A stretch of 64,000 nucleotides of DNA from CAWFFV01 sp963814985 (GTDB lineage: Bacteria; Chloroflexota; Ktedonobacteria; Ktedonobacterales; Ktedonobacteraceae): contig CAWFFV010000009.1 of NCBI GenBank assembly GCA_963814985.1, positions 124,001-188,000 of the forward strand. Reading direction: 5' to 3'. The translations under genes were made by a program, and so were the position numbers. This document shows positions 47,765 to 56,099 of this stretch, piece after piece (the first letter of the stretch is position 1; each line of letters begins with the position of its first letter). Under the pieces are notes generated by a model. It worked only from the letters and a program-made list of their open reading frames with translations, was not told the origin of the DNA and made no database searches.

Positions 47765-47793
47765 TTGACGTAAACGTTAATTTCATGTATCTT
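47765..47793 (+). promoter_or_regulatory. promoter with dyad upstream of the MFS gene
   Basis: TTGACG (47765-47770), 17-bp spacer, TATCTT (47788-47793). The -35 overlaps the near-palindrome TTGACGTAAACGTTAA, a likely operator for a MerR- or TetR-type regulator of this exporter. No regulator gene is adjacent. Confidence 0.45.
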
Positions 47794-47814
47794 CTCCCAC
47801 AAGGAAGGTATGTT

Positions 47815-49103
47815 ATGATACCGATAGTCAAACAAGATACGAAGGGGCTTCTCCGTACATTCGTAGCACTACGCCATCGCAATTTTCGACTTTTTGGAGT
47901 GGTCAACTAATTTCATTGATTGGCACGTGGATGCAGACCACTGGTCAGGCATGGCTTGTACTACAACTGACCAAAAGTGCCTGGCTTCTTGGTGTCGTAG
48001 GAGCACTACAATTTCTTCCCGTGATGCTCTTTTCGCTCTTCGGCGGCGTGCTGGCAGATAAATTACCCAAGCGCAAAGTACTGCTCTTTACACAATCATT
48101 TGCTATGCTTCAGGCTGCGGTACTCTGGCTATTGGTTGCCAGCGGAACAGTACAGCTCTGGCACGTATTCTTACTAGCAACATTACTCGGTATCACCAAC
48201 TCCATTGATATGCCAACACGTCAGGCCTTCGTGGTCGAAATGGTCGGACGCGAAGATCTGGCAAATGCTATTGCTCTCAACTCATCACTGTTTAATATGG
48301 CACGTATCCTTGGTCCAGGCCTCGGTGGACTTATTATCGCCTGGCTGGGAGAAGCACCACTGTTCTTACTAAACGCACTGAGTTTTATTCCAGTGATCAT
48401 TGGACTGGCAATGATTGACCTATCTGGCCTGCATGCACAGGTCAAGCACAAAGGAGAACAGAATGTTACACCCAAACAAAGTACAATACAAAGTCTGCGT
48501 GAAGGGCTTACTTATGTTGCCAGGACACCTTCTGTTCTCCTGATCATAACAGTCATTGGTACCGTCTCATTATTTGGTATTAACTTCAATATCGTGCTTC
48601 CACTTTTTGCCACAGAAGTCTTACATGCTGGACCTGTTGGATTTGGCTTCATCTCTTCGGCCATCGGTCTCGGTTCGCTCATATCCGCATTATGGCTGGC
48701 ATGGCGCAACGCAAAGCCAAACATCGCCCGTATGCTAATGAGCGCAATATTCTTCTGTGTACTTGAGGCACTCTTTGCTATCTCACCCTGGTACTTCCTA
48801 TCGCTTATACTCATAGCCAGCGTAGGCTTTGCCCAGATTGCCTTCTCAGCAATAGCCAACACGACCCTTCAGACAGTAGCGCCTGATCACTTGCGTGGCA
48901 GAATCATGAGCGTCTATATGTTAGTGTTCGCTGGCAGCATTCCTTTAGGAAATCTCTTCACCGGTGGGCTGGCACACCTGTTTGGTGCTCCTATCACATT
49001 ACTAATAGAGGCCGGACTCAGTTTTATAGCTGCTACTACCGGGTGGCTGCTACGTGCTTCAGCGGAGAAAAGTATTGAACAAGCCACATCTCTTAGCGAA
49101 TAG
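47815..49103 (+). pseudogene. MFS (enterobactin-exporter-like) transporter, one frameshift near the start
   Basis: ATG 47815 follows AAGGAAGG and encodes VALRHRNFRLF, then GVVN and a stop. The next frame continues LISLIGTWMQTTGQAWLVLQLT. A run of five Ts at about 47886-47890 would restore WSGQ if it were six, so the intact gene is 47815-49103 (about 430 aa). The rest shows the 12-TM MFS_3 pattern with FGGVLADKLPKRKVLL and DHLRGRIMSVYMLVF. Drug or siderophore efflux is typical. Confidence 0.85.
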
Positions 49104-49845
49104 TTGGTGTGCCTATCCACTTACCATTGCCGATCAACAGCAGCATATTGAGCATAGTGAGAAACTACTTAGTCTCATTGAGCCAGGTGATCTTCCAATA
49201 CTCTACTGGTCTGTGGCAGAACGAGCAGGGCTGGTGCTGGGATATTCACAAAAGCACACCATTCTTAACCCGGTAGCGCTGGCAGACCAGTCAATACCGA
49301 TCTATCATCGGCGCGCTGGTGGTACAGCGGTTCTAGTAGGCCCACACCTGCTCAGCCTGGATGTCGTATTACCAGCCGGACATCCTTTGATCCTGGCGGA
49401 TATAGTAGAATCATACCGTTGGTTGGGTGACGCATGGGTCGCTACACTCCTTCAAATAGGAGTACAGACACGTGTCGTTTCACCCGCTGAGGCACACGCA
49501 CAACGCACCCGGCTTAAACAACCTGAGACACGTGTCGATGAATCTCTCCTGAGCCGCGCCTGCTATGGCACGCTTTCACCCTATGAAGTTGTGGTAGGAC
49601 AACGCAAAATCGTGGGATTTGATATGATTCGTCGGCGCGTGGGAAGTCTCTTGCAAGCAGGAGTATTACTCCATTGGGACACGGTTACACTGGCACAACT
49701 GCTTGGTCATACCGACGAAGAACAGATCCGATTACGCTATGGATTATTGGAACGAGCCGTTGGATTAGATATGCTGACGCCACACGAAATAGGAATAAAT
49801 GATCTTATAACAGCGTTTGAACAAGTAATTGCTTCTACGATTTAG
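49075..49845 (+). CDS. lipoate-protein ligase A / biotin-lipoate ligase family
   Basis: About 256 aa. Motifs YHRRAGGTAVLVGPHLLSLDVVLP (RRxGGGxV-like) and VGQRKIVGFDMIRRR with the catalytic Lys match the LplA/LipL fold. Attaches lipoate or octanoate to carrier domains, or may be a divergent amidotransferase. Overlaps the MFS 3' end; TTG 49075 is a plausible start but not certain. Confidence 0.78.
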   Translation: MNKPHLLANSWCAYPLTIADQQQHIEHSEKLLSLIEPGDLPILYWSVAERAGLVLGYSQKHTILNPVALADQSIPIYHRRAGGTAVLVGPHLLSLDVVLPAGHPLILADIVESYRWLGDAWVATLLQIGVQTRVVSPAEAHAQRTRLKQPETRVDESLLSRACYGTLSPYEVVVGQRKIVGFDMIRRRVGSLLQAGVLLHWDTVTLAQLLGHTDEEQIRLRYGLLERAVGLDMLTPHEIGINDLITAFEQVIASTI

Positions 49846-49868
49846 AAATTTCATAGAGAGGTTTTCTT

Positions 49869-50696
49869 ATGGCAGACAAAAATGCATCTGGTGTATTACC
49901 AGTAGTAACAACACCTGATTACGAAGCTATGGTTATTGGTGCTCACCCGGACGATGACGATTTTGGTGTGGCAGCCACCAGTGCCCTCTGGGCCAGACAG
50001 GGCAAAAAGATCGTATGGGTGGCGATGACGGATGGAACCGAGGGCAGCGATGTACCAAGTCTGATCGATACAGAGTTTATGCTTGCACGCGAACAAGAGC
50101 AACGCATGGCCTGCGAAATCTTAGGTGTACAGGCTGTTGAATTTTTGCGTTTCCCTGATGGGCATCTGACAAATAATGAAACGGCACGTAAAGCTATTGT
50201 ACGACTGATTCGCCAGTATCGCCCGCGCGTTATCTTCACACATGATCCGTCCCAGCACTTTTTTGCACCAGATCCAGATGAAAAACCCAACGATACCGCT
50301 TATCTCAACCATCCCGATCATCGTGCAACAGGAAACATCGTCCTCGATGCTATTTTTCCGGCGGTCGGGAATCCTCGTTCATATCGTGAATTGCTGGCAG
50401 AGGGCCTACAACCATATAAAGTTCATGAGCTTTACCTCTTCTTCACACAACACGAGAATACCTATATAGACGTCACAGAAACGATTGAGTTAAAGGGGAA
50501 AGCGTTACAATGCCATATCACACAGTTTGGACCACAAACCGATATGGTGACACACATTCATAAACGTGCTGCACAGACAGCAAAAGAAGCTAAGGTAAAG
50601 AAGAATCTTGATATGCAGTATGCTGAGGCCTTTCGCCGAATTAAACTACATGTCCCACCTGAGCCAAAGGCAGAAGTATCAGAAGCAGAGCAGTAG
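49869..50696 (+). CDS. PIG-L family deacetylase
   Basis: 275 aa. Zinc-binding AHPDDDDFG near residue 24, VAMTDGTEGS, PRVIFTHDPSQHFF and NHPDHRATG complete the site. These enzymes deacetylate GlcNAc-type substrates (for example in mycothiol or bacillithiol precursors and glycolipids). Starts 23 nt after the ligase gene (GAGAGG upstream), so they may be one unit. Confidence 0.9.
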   Translation: MADKNASGVLPVVTTPDYEAMVIGAHPDDDDFGVAATSALWARQGKKIVWVAMTDGTEGSDVPSLIDTEFMLAREQEQRMACEILGVQAVEFLRFPDGHLTNNETARKAIVRLIRQYRPRVIFTHDPSQHFFAPDPDEKPNDTAYLNHPDHRATGNIVLDAIFPAVGNPRSYRELLAEGLQPYKVHELYLFFTQHENTYIDVTETIELKGKALQCHITQFGPQTDMVTHIHKRAAQTAKEAKVKKNLDMQYAEAFRRIKLHVPPEPKAEVSEAEQ

Positions 50697-50704
50697 GACT
50701 CAAG

Positions 50705-50752
50705 CCTCCTCAGCGCCTTCGGCGCTGAGGGATCAGGAAAAGTAGTTGCTTA
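50705..50752 (+). repeat. family A fragment A11 (right half)
   Basis: AGCGCC-TTC-GGCGCT hairpin (50712-50726), GAGGGATCAGGAAAAG and TAGTTGCTTAC. The TTA at 50750-50752 is the stop codon of the minus-strand peptidase gene. Could also help terminate the two convergent genes. Confidence 0.75.
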
Positions 50753-51694
50753 CTTCGGTGTTACAACGACAGCAAGGCCTCCCCAATACCGCATAAATGT
50801 TGCGCGGGCCATGACTTGCATGTTCAGGCGAGACGAATCGGCCAGATACACAGAATTATTAGTACCACCAATAACCACCAGCAGATGACCACCTGCCCAT
50901 CGTTGAGGAGGAAATCCTACGATGACAGGCCTCCCTTGATTAGCAATTTTGAGTACATCGTCGAGTGAAGGGTTATTGAGATGGATTGCCTGGAAGTTGA
51001 AACGTGCCACGGTACGATCAATGCCAGTGGGCTCCAACAATCCTAGATTGGCGGAAATCGCATGCACACCAGTTTCAACGTTCAAAATATCAGTAATACG
51101 ATACTTATGACCATAAGCATTGATTACCTCAGTCATTGAAGTAGTAGAGCAAGCAGAGTAGGCCCACGTATTATACTCTTGCATAGAGCCATACTGAGCA
51201 GGGTCTAACTGGCTAATACGTACCAGCGCTTTTGATGCTCCTGATAATCCAGAAAATAATGCTGCATTGGAATTTTGGGAATTGGTAGTGGTAGCAGGCG
51301 CGGCAGCAACAGCATCGGGGAATGAGGCAGCGAAGATCAGGCCAGGATTGGGAAGTAGAGTTCTTAGTGACAGGATACCTAAACCGAAAAGGGCCAGCAG
51401 AATAAGCATAATGCCCAGCCAGGGGGTCTGTTCACCAATGCGTGGTCTAAAAATACGTCCCACATTCATCGATGACAATATAGTTTCCCAGGTGCGAGGT
51501 TCAGCTTCTACTGTGTAACGGCGTACACGCACTTGCTTGTTTGCACTGACACGACGTACTCCGTCATTGCGCCCAGCATAAGATACCCCTCGCGGGTTAT
51601 GAGGTTCTTGGACATGGGGCTTGGGAGAAAGTAACAGCCCAGCAAAAGTGACGGTCAGAGCAATAGCAAGGAGCGTGAGCAGGAGAATGATCAT
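50750..51694 (-). CDS. membrane-bound C39-like cysteine peptidase family protein
   Basis: About 314 aa. N-terminal membrane segment, basic linker, a second membrane segment (GIMLILLALFGLGILSL), then an extracytoplasmic domain with the peptidase_C39-like order: YSACSTTSMTEVINAYG (Cys), GGHLLVVIGGT (His), VYLADSS (Asp). The triad appears intact. ATG 51694 follows GGAG by 7 nt. No bacteriocin precursor is nearby; could process envelope proteins. Confidence 0.72.
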   Translation of the reverse strand: MIILLLTLLAIALTVTFAGLLLSPKPHVQEPHNPRGVSYAGRNDGVRRVSANKQVRVRRYTVEAEPRTWETILSSMNVGRIFRPRIGEQTPWLGIMLILLALFGLGILSLRTLLPNPGLIFAASFPDAVAAAPATTTNSQNSNAALFSGLSGASKALVRISQLDPAQYGSMQEYNTWAYSACSTTSMTEVINAYGHKYRITDILNVETGVHAISANLGLLEPTGIDRTVARFNFQAIHLNNPSLDDVLKIANQGRPVIVGFPPQRWAGGHLLVVIGGTNNSVYLADSSRLNMQVMARATFMRYWGGLAVVVTPK

Positions 51695-51726
51695 TAACAA
51701 CTCCTAAATCCATTTCAATCTCAATC

Positions 51727-51743
51727 GAGTAGCGGCGCTACTC
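51727..51743. other. palindrome GAGTAGCG-G-CGCTACTC
   Basis: Perfect 8-bp arms with a 1-bp centre, about 33 bp upstream of the peptidase start on its 5' side. Could be an operator. The rest of 51744-51954 shows nothing else that I recognise. Confidence 0.3.
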
Positions 51744-51954
51744 GCCAGAGACGACTTTAGCATACTCATGCCTATGTTGAAAACTATACCATATCGTCTC
51801 AACATTCTGCAATACGTCAGGCACATGATGCAAAAAGACACGGCAAGGCTTCACGGTGATACAGGTGACAGAGTAGAAGCTATGGTATATCATATCGGCA
51901 TACTGGAAAAATCACTGACCTTCAACTTTGCCAGTAAGGAGTAACCAACAGTGA

Positions 51955-52007
51955 TTGAAAATGTATGCAAACGTGTCCAAACATATTCCCCTGGCATACA
52001 TTTTCAA
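51955..52007. repeat. 14-bp inverted repeat upstream of RHH-tnpB
   Basis: TTGAAAATGTATGC (51955-51968) and GCATACATTTTCAA (51994-52007) are perfect inverted copies with a 25-nt gap. They end 6 bp before the -35 box. May be the left end of the element, a hairpin, or a regulator site. Confidence 0.6.
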
Positions 52008-52013
52008 GGTTTC

Positions 52014-52042
52014 TTGACGTGTATACACAAAGACGATATAAT
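52014..52042 (+). promoter_or_regulatory. near-consensus promoter with operator, likely leaderless
   Basis: TTGACG (52014-52019), 17-bp spacer, TATAAT (52037-52042). The perfect palindrome GTGTATACAC (52019-52028) lies in the spacer, where a repressor would block polymerase. The ATG of the RHH gene at 52049 is at the expected +1, so the mRNA should have no leader. Confidence 0.75.
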
Positions 52043-52048
52043 GCATAC

Positions 52049-52228
52049 ATGAAACAAGAGAAACGATACTCAGTACGCTTTCCAGAAAGCGTGCTTGAGG
52101 CAATTCAACAAGCAGCACAAGAGGATAATCGTTCTGTCAATGGTGAGATTGTCTGGATTGTGCGTACTTATCTGGAAGAACGGAAAGGGAAACGGCGTCG
52201 TGTTACTCTGCAAAAAGATCAAGCTTGA
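52049..52228 (+). CDS. ribbon-helix-helix (Arc/CopG-like) protein
   Basis: 59 aa. KRYSVRFPESVLEAIQQAAQ then SVNGEIVWIVRTYLEE is a classical Arc-type ribbon-helix-helix, followed by a basic tail. It probably binds the GTGTATACAC palindrome in its own promoter. It overlaps the tnpB start by about 29 nt, so the two are co-expressed. The frame upstream of 52049 is not needed. Confidence 0.75.
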   Translation: MKQEKRYSVRFPESVLEAIQQAAQEDNRSVNGEIVWIVRTYLEERKGKRRRVTLQKDQA

Positions 52229-53372
52229 AGTCAGGAAGCAAGATGCTGCAACCCTTGAGTTTATGCAGGGCAAGTGCAGAGGCCTGTACAACTGGCTGGT
52301 CATGCGTTTGCGCAAAGGTGAGAAGTGGAACGTTGCCGAGCTGAAAAAATCTCTGCAAGAGAGTAAAGCCTTTGATCCGGAGTTAAAGCAGGTCTATGGC
52401 AAGCTTTTGGCTGAGGTCTATTATCGTCTTGATGGTGCCATGAAAGCCTTTTTCCGGCGTGTTGAAGCAGGAGAAACGCCAGGATTTCCACGAGTGCGTC
52501 CGCGCCACTGCTTTTTCACGCTGTGCTACCCCGCGATGTACATCAAGATACAAGGGAATATCCTCATTTTACCGACAGGTGGAGGTGGCAAACATGGACC
52601 CAAACGCTTTCCCAACATCGCAGCAACGCTCACGGAGATACCCCCTGCTGGCTTTCGTGAAGTGGCAATTAGCTGGGATGCACGCGGCAACTACTCCGCC
52701 TCATTCAGTTACCACCGTCGTGAGCAAGAGCAGCAACCAGGCAATGTCGTGGCCTTTGATTTGGGCATCAAAACCCTGGCAACAGGTGTGAACGAGCAGG
52801 GCAGAGTGTATCACGTTGGTGGATTTAAAGGTGCCAGGTGGTATAACAAGCAATTAGATACGATCAGATCGAAGCGAGACAAATGTAAGAAGAAGTCTCG
52901 TCGCTACATCCATCTGTCGAAGGTTTACAAGCGCGTTTCGGAGAAGAAGCGCAACAAACAAAGAGACTCTCTGCACAAAGCAAGCCATCTCATCACTCAC
53001 AAACTGGTTGAGAGAACTGTTGTGATCGGTGATTTGAGTCAGAGGCAGATGGTCATGAAAGAGCACAAGGAACGCAACAAGCATCTGAATAGGGCAGTCT
53101 TCAATGATTGGGGACTTTCCACCTTCGTTCAAATGCTTGCTTACAAATGCGTGCTCTACGGGAAAGAACTGGTCTTCCTAGATGAACGCAACACCTCAAA
53201 GCAGTGTAGTGGTTGTGGAAACCTGCAAGCTATGCCATTGTGGAAGAGAACGTATTGTTGCGTAGAATGCGGACTTGTCATGGATCGCGACGAAAACAGC
53301 GCGATCAACATTTTGACGAGGTTCCTTGCTCGGCTAGAGCCACACACTCTCAAAGAGTGCGGTGTACTGTAA
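52200..53372 (+). CDS. tnpB: TnpB-type RNA-guided endonuclease, RHH-linked
   Basis: About 390 aa from GTG 52200 (start uncertain). RuvC-I VVAFDLGIKTLATG (Asp), RuvC-II VVIGDLSQRQMV (Gly-Asp rather than Glu-Asp), LDERNTSKQCSGCG with a Glu before the zinc ribbon (second pair CVECG) and RuvC-III MDRDENSAIN (Asp). The relocated Glu fits the rearranged-site TnpB group. No Y1 TnpA gene. Not closely similar to the TnpB at 34709. Confidence 0.85.
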   Translation: MLLCKKIKLEVRKQDAATLEFMQGKCRGLYNWLVMRLRKGEKWNVAELKKSLQESKAFDPELKQVYGKLLAEVYYRLDGAMKAFFRRVEAGETPGFPRVRPRHCFFTLCYPAMYIKIQGNILILPTGGGGKHGPKRFPNIAATLTEIPPAGFREVAISWDARGNYSASFSYHRREQEQQPGNVVAFDLGIKTLATGVNEQGRVYHVGGFKGARWYNKQLDTIRSKRDKCKKKSRRYIHLSKVYKRVSEKKRNKQRDSLHKASHLITHKLVERTVVIGDLSQRQMVMKEHKERNKHLNRAVFNDWGLSTFVQMLAYKCVLYGKELVFLDERNTSKQCSGCGNLQAMPLWKRTYCCVECGLVMDRDENSAINILTRFLARLEPHTLKECGVL

Positions 53373-53404
53373 CGTCTTGTCAGGTTGTAGTGCCACTGAG
53401 GCAC
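53345..53404 (+). ncRNA. candidate right-end guide RNA (omega/reRNA) region
   Basis: Two hairpins at the tnpB 3' end: CACTCT-CAA-AGAGTG (53345-53359) in the last codons and GTGCC-ACTGA-GGCAC (53390-53404) just after the stop. TnpB guide scaffolds usually overlap the gene end and run past it. The exact transcript and guide start are not determinable here. Confidence 0.35.
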
Positions 53405-53466
53405 ATCTCGCGAGGCAATACAGAAATTACTACGTTTGAATACGTTTTGAAAGGCAGAGACACAAT

Positions 53467-53745
53467 ATGTATGTTTATTATGTTCTGCGCGGTACTCAGG
53501 AAGAAAAAGTCGTAGAACTCGATGGTGACCTGAATGAAGAGCAATATCCAGATGTGGATCTTGGCGATGGTCCAGCTATTATTAATCATTTAGTCAAGAA
53601 AATTCGAGCAGAAGGTATTGCTGGAGAATGGGTAGAATGCGATCTTACAGACTCCTTCTTCGATCAGGAAGACAATTATATTTACTTTAACGGGCGTTGG
53701 ATGCGCCGCTCAGATGCACCCTGGCGCAAAGATCGGGACAATTAG
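53467..53745 (+). CDS. acidic hypothetical protein, 92 aa
   Basis: 92 aa, pI low: starts YVYYVLRGTQEEKVVELDGD and ends YFNGRWMRRSDAPWRKD. No family recognised. AAAGG upstream of the ATG. Lies before the asparagine-synthase-like gene on the same strand (94 nt to its likely ATG), so a functional link is possible but unproven. Confidence 0.6.
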   Translation: MYVYYVLRGTQEEKVVELDGDLNEEQYPDVDLGDGPAIINHLVKKIRAEGIAGEWVECDLTDSFFDQEDNYIYFNGRWMRRSDAPWRKDRDN

Positions 53746-53838
53746 CACCAGATATTTTCGATAGTGGTTTGCCACCAAAACCTCACTAACCAGGTGGTAA
53801 AAACAGAGTTAACATTCATTGGTGATAGGAAGAAGCAT

Positions 53839-55435
53839 ATGCCAATACTTGCAGGATGGCTCACTGGTGAACAGGTACCACAGGAAATTATGGAACAGAC
53901 TCTGATGACAATGAGTGATGTGCTCGGTCGCCATGGAGGAGAGCCTGCCCGTATGGTAGAACCAGGAGCAGGCTTGCTCGTCTTCTCCGATATGGGCCAT
54001 GCCATGCAGCGCAACGACGATCCACCCATCCTTGATTGGGTTCCAGATCGCCGCACACTGGTATACCGCCGCCCACTCTCGGGAATACACGCACTCTACT
54101 ACATCACAGACTGGCCCGCTCAGGGTAATCTTCTCTTTGCCAGCGAAATCAAGGCCCTCCTCGCAGTCGGTGTGCCACGACGCCTGCATCTACCATCTCT
54201 CGACGCACTACTACGTTATGGTTTTATCCCGGCACCCTGGACGGCCTTCAAAGATATCCATGTGGTACCTGCTGGCTCCATTCTACGCTGGCAACGAGCA
54301 AAAACAGTGGTAAACCAATCCACAGATTACCACCTGGACGAACCGCTAACACACACAGATGCACTGGAACAGCTTCAGACACTCCTTAATGACGCGACAA
54401 CAGGTTTACTTCCCCCGCATGAACAACTTGTCGCTTTGACTGGTGGCAACGGTCCCTCTGCTCTCTCTACGGCATTAGCGGCTCAGCATACCCAAACGCC
54501 GTTTACAATAGCTTCTCTTGGCTATAAGAAGTCCATGAGGGCAAAAGTATGGGAAGATGCGGAGTCTCTTGCTACTGCTTGCCAACGTCCATTTTTAGCG
54601 GTTACAGGGGTTGATCAGCCAGAGTTCTGGATCGCAGCAATTGCCGGGTTGGAATTCCCCCAGCATTGATACCAGACCCCTGGCACTGCACCAACTATTA
54701 CATACTGCCACAGTAGAGACAGAAGCACGCGTAGCCATTAGCGGGCTGGGAGCACATCTATTGTCTGGCACACAGGCAAACAAACTTGCAGATCAAACAT
54801 CAGCAGAGTCGCAAGATATGCTGAGTTGGTACAGTCAAACGCTCCACACGAAGTCAGGCAAGGGGGGATCTCGACTCTGGTCAAAGGATGCGGCAATATC
54901 ACTTCAGCAAGAGGAACCCTGGGAAGATTCTTTACAGGCACGTAAGTTGGCACGACATGCAGCACAGTTTAGTGAGAAGAGGCAGGGATGGTATTATCTT
55001 GATCTGCATTTGCGTTTACCAGATTATGTGGTAAATATGGCACAACAGTTAGCAATGCAAGAAAGCTTGGCTGTACGCTCACCCTATCTCAATACGCATG
55101 TGATGGATATGCTGACTCGTCTCCCCGCAGTTCTACAGGATGGGACAGCGAAAGATTCGCTTCTCACATTGTTAGCACAGCGCTACATACCAGATAGTGT
55201 AGAGACGCAATCCAAACTACCACTTATTGCCCCCACAGCATCACTTTTCAAAGTTGCGGATTCTGATTTGCTCAGACAGACGCTTTCTACGGAGGCGTTA
55301 CAGGCTATAGGAATTTTTGATCCACTGGTGGTAAAGGGGTTGCTCGAAAAGAAGAGGGATGAGGCGGCTTTGCGGGAACTGCTGTTGGTATTTACGACGC
55401 AGTTGTTATGTCAACTTTTTGGGGCAGGATTGTAG
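53839..55435 (+). pseudogene. asparagine-synthase-like gene, degenerate active site, one frameshift
   Basis: Frame 1 (ATG 53839 to 54669) has a class II amidotransferase-like domain without the N-terminal Cys (starts MPILAGWLTG), including TLVYRRPLSGIHALYY and FASEIKALLAVG. The ATP loop, normally SGGxDS, is LTGGNGPSALS, missing the Asp. Frame 2 (from about 54653) continues ISGLGAHLLSGT and VRSPYLNTHVMDML. One extra C in CCCCC at 54657-54661 separates them. Likely inactive as asparagine synthase even if the frame is restored; may be a divergent amide ligase. Confidence 0.75.
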
Positions 55436-55449
55436 TACTTGACTCACAT

Positions 55450-56097
55450 TTACGTCAGATCAAACAACCGGCAAAGCCAATCCATGAGTTGTTGAGCACA
55501 TGGTGCATTCGCATCAAAATAACGTCTTGTAATAGCCAGACCCATCGGAGAACCTGGTTTTTCCTGCCAGGCAAGCCAGGTATGGAGATGTGCTTTGATT
55601 GTATGAGAAGGAGAGAAACGACGCTCTTGCAACGAAACATCTTGTACAATCTGCTCTGCCATTGTCCAAAGTAAACTGCTCGAATCAGGTATCAGAAAAC
55701 TAACAAAATCTTCTAGCATACCTGGAAGCTTATTGTTGGGCATGAGCCAAATACCAACTGTCGGTCGTTTACTCTGTTGGATGATGGTCCCATTAGCATC
55801 AGGTTCTAGTGGCACTGAGTCATAACCCGCATCGCTCAAAATATTCCGCAAGCATTGCCAGCGAGCAGCAAGATCAATATCAGCATCCACGACTATACCC
55901 AGCCGATTCAGTCCAGTTCGTACAAGTTCAACATCAAGTGTTTCCAGCAGCTTATCAATCCCCTCTTTATTTTTAATCTTAAATCGCTCAGGGATATTAT
56001 GATGCGTCAACAGACTGTAAAATACATGTTCATCATCTTTTCCTTCAACCAACAGATAGTTTTTAGATCCTTCACTACTGGACAGGTCACCATTCAT
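55450..56097 (-). CDS. DUF3226 / TOPRIM-like nuclease subunit
   Basis: About 215 aa. YLLVEGKDDEHVFYSLL supplies the TOPRIM Glu and LGIVVDADIDLAARW the DxD pair. This is the fold of OLD, AriB and topoisomerase nucleases. ATG 56097 lies 2 nt after the stop of the AAA ATPase gene, with GAGGTG inside it. With that ATPase it makes a two-gene set like a split OLD nuclease or PARIS (AriA-AriB) phage defence. Assignment is by architecture. Confidence 0.8.
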   Translation of the reverse strand: MNGDLSSSEGSKNYLLVEGKDDEHVFYSLLTHHNIPERFKIKNKEGIDKLLETLDVELVRTGLNRLGIVVDADIDLAARWQCLRNILSDAGYDSVPLEPDANGTIIQQSKRPTVGIWLMPNNKLPGMLEDFVSFLIPDSSSLLWTMAEQIVQDVSLQERRFSPSHTIKAHLHTWLAWQEKPGSPMGLAITRRYFDANAPCAQQLMDWLCRLFDLT

Positions 56098-56099
56098 GT

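Noticed and set aside
50750..55435. Lasso-peptide or bacteriocin cluster from the C39-like and asparagine-synthase-like genes
   Set aside because: They are on opposite strands, separated by the TnpB element, with no precursor peptide, RRE or dedicated transporter; the ATP loop is degenerate.
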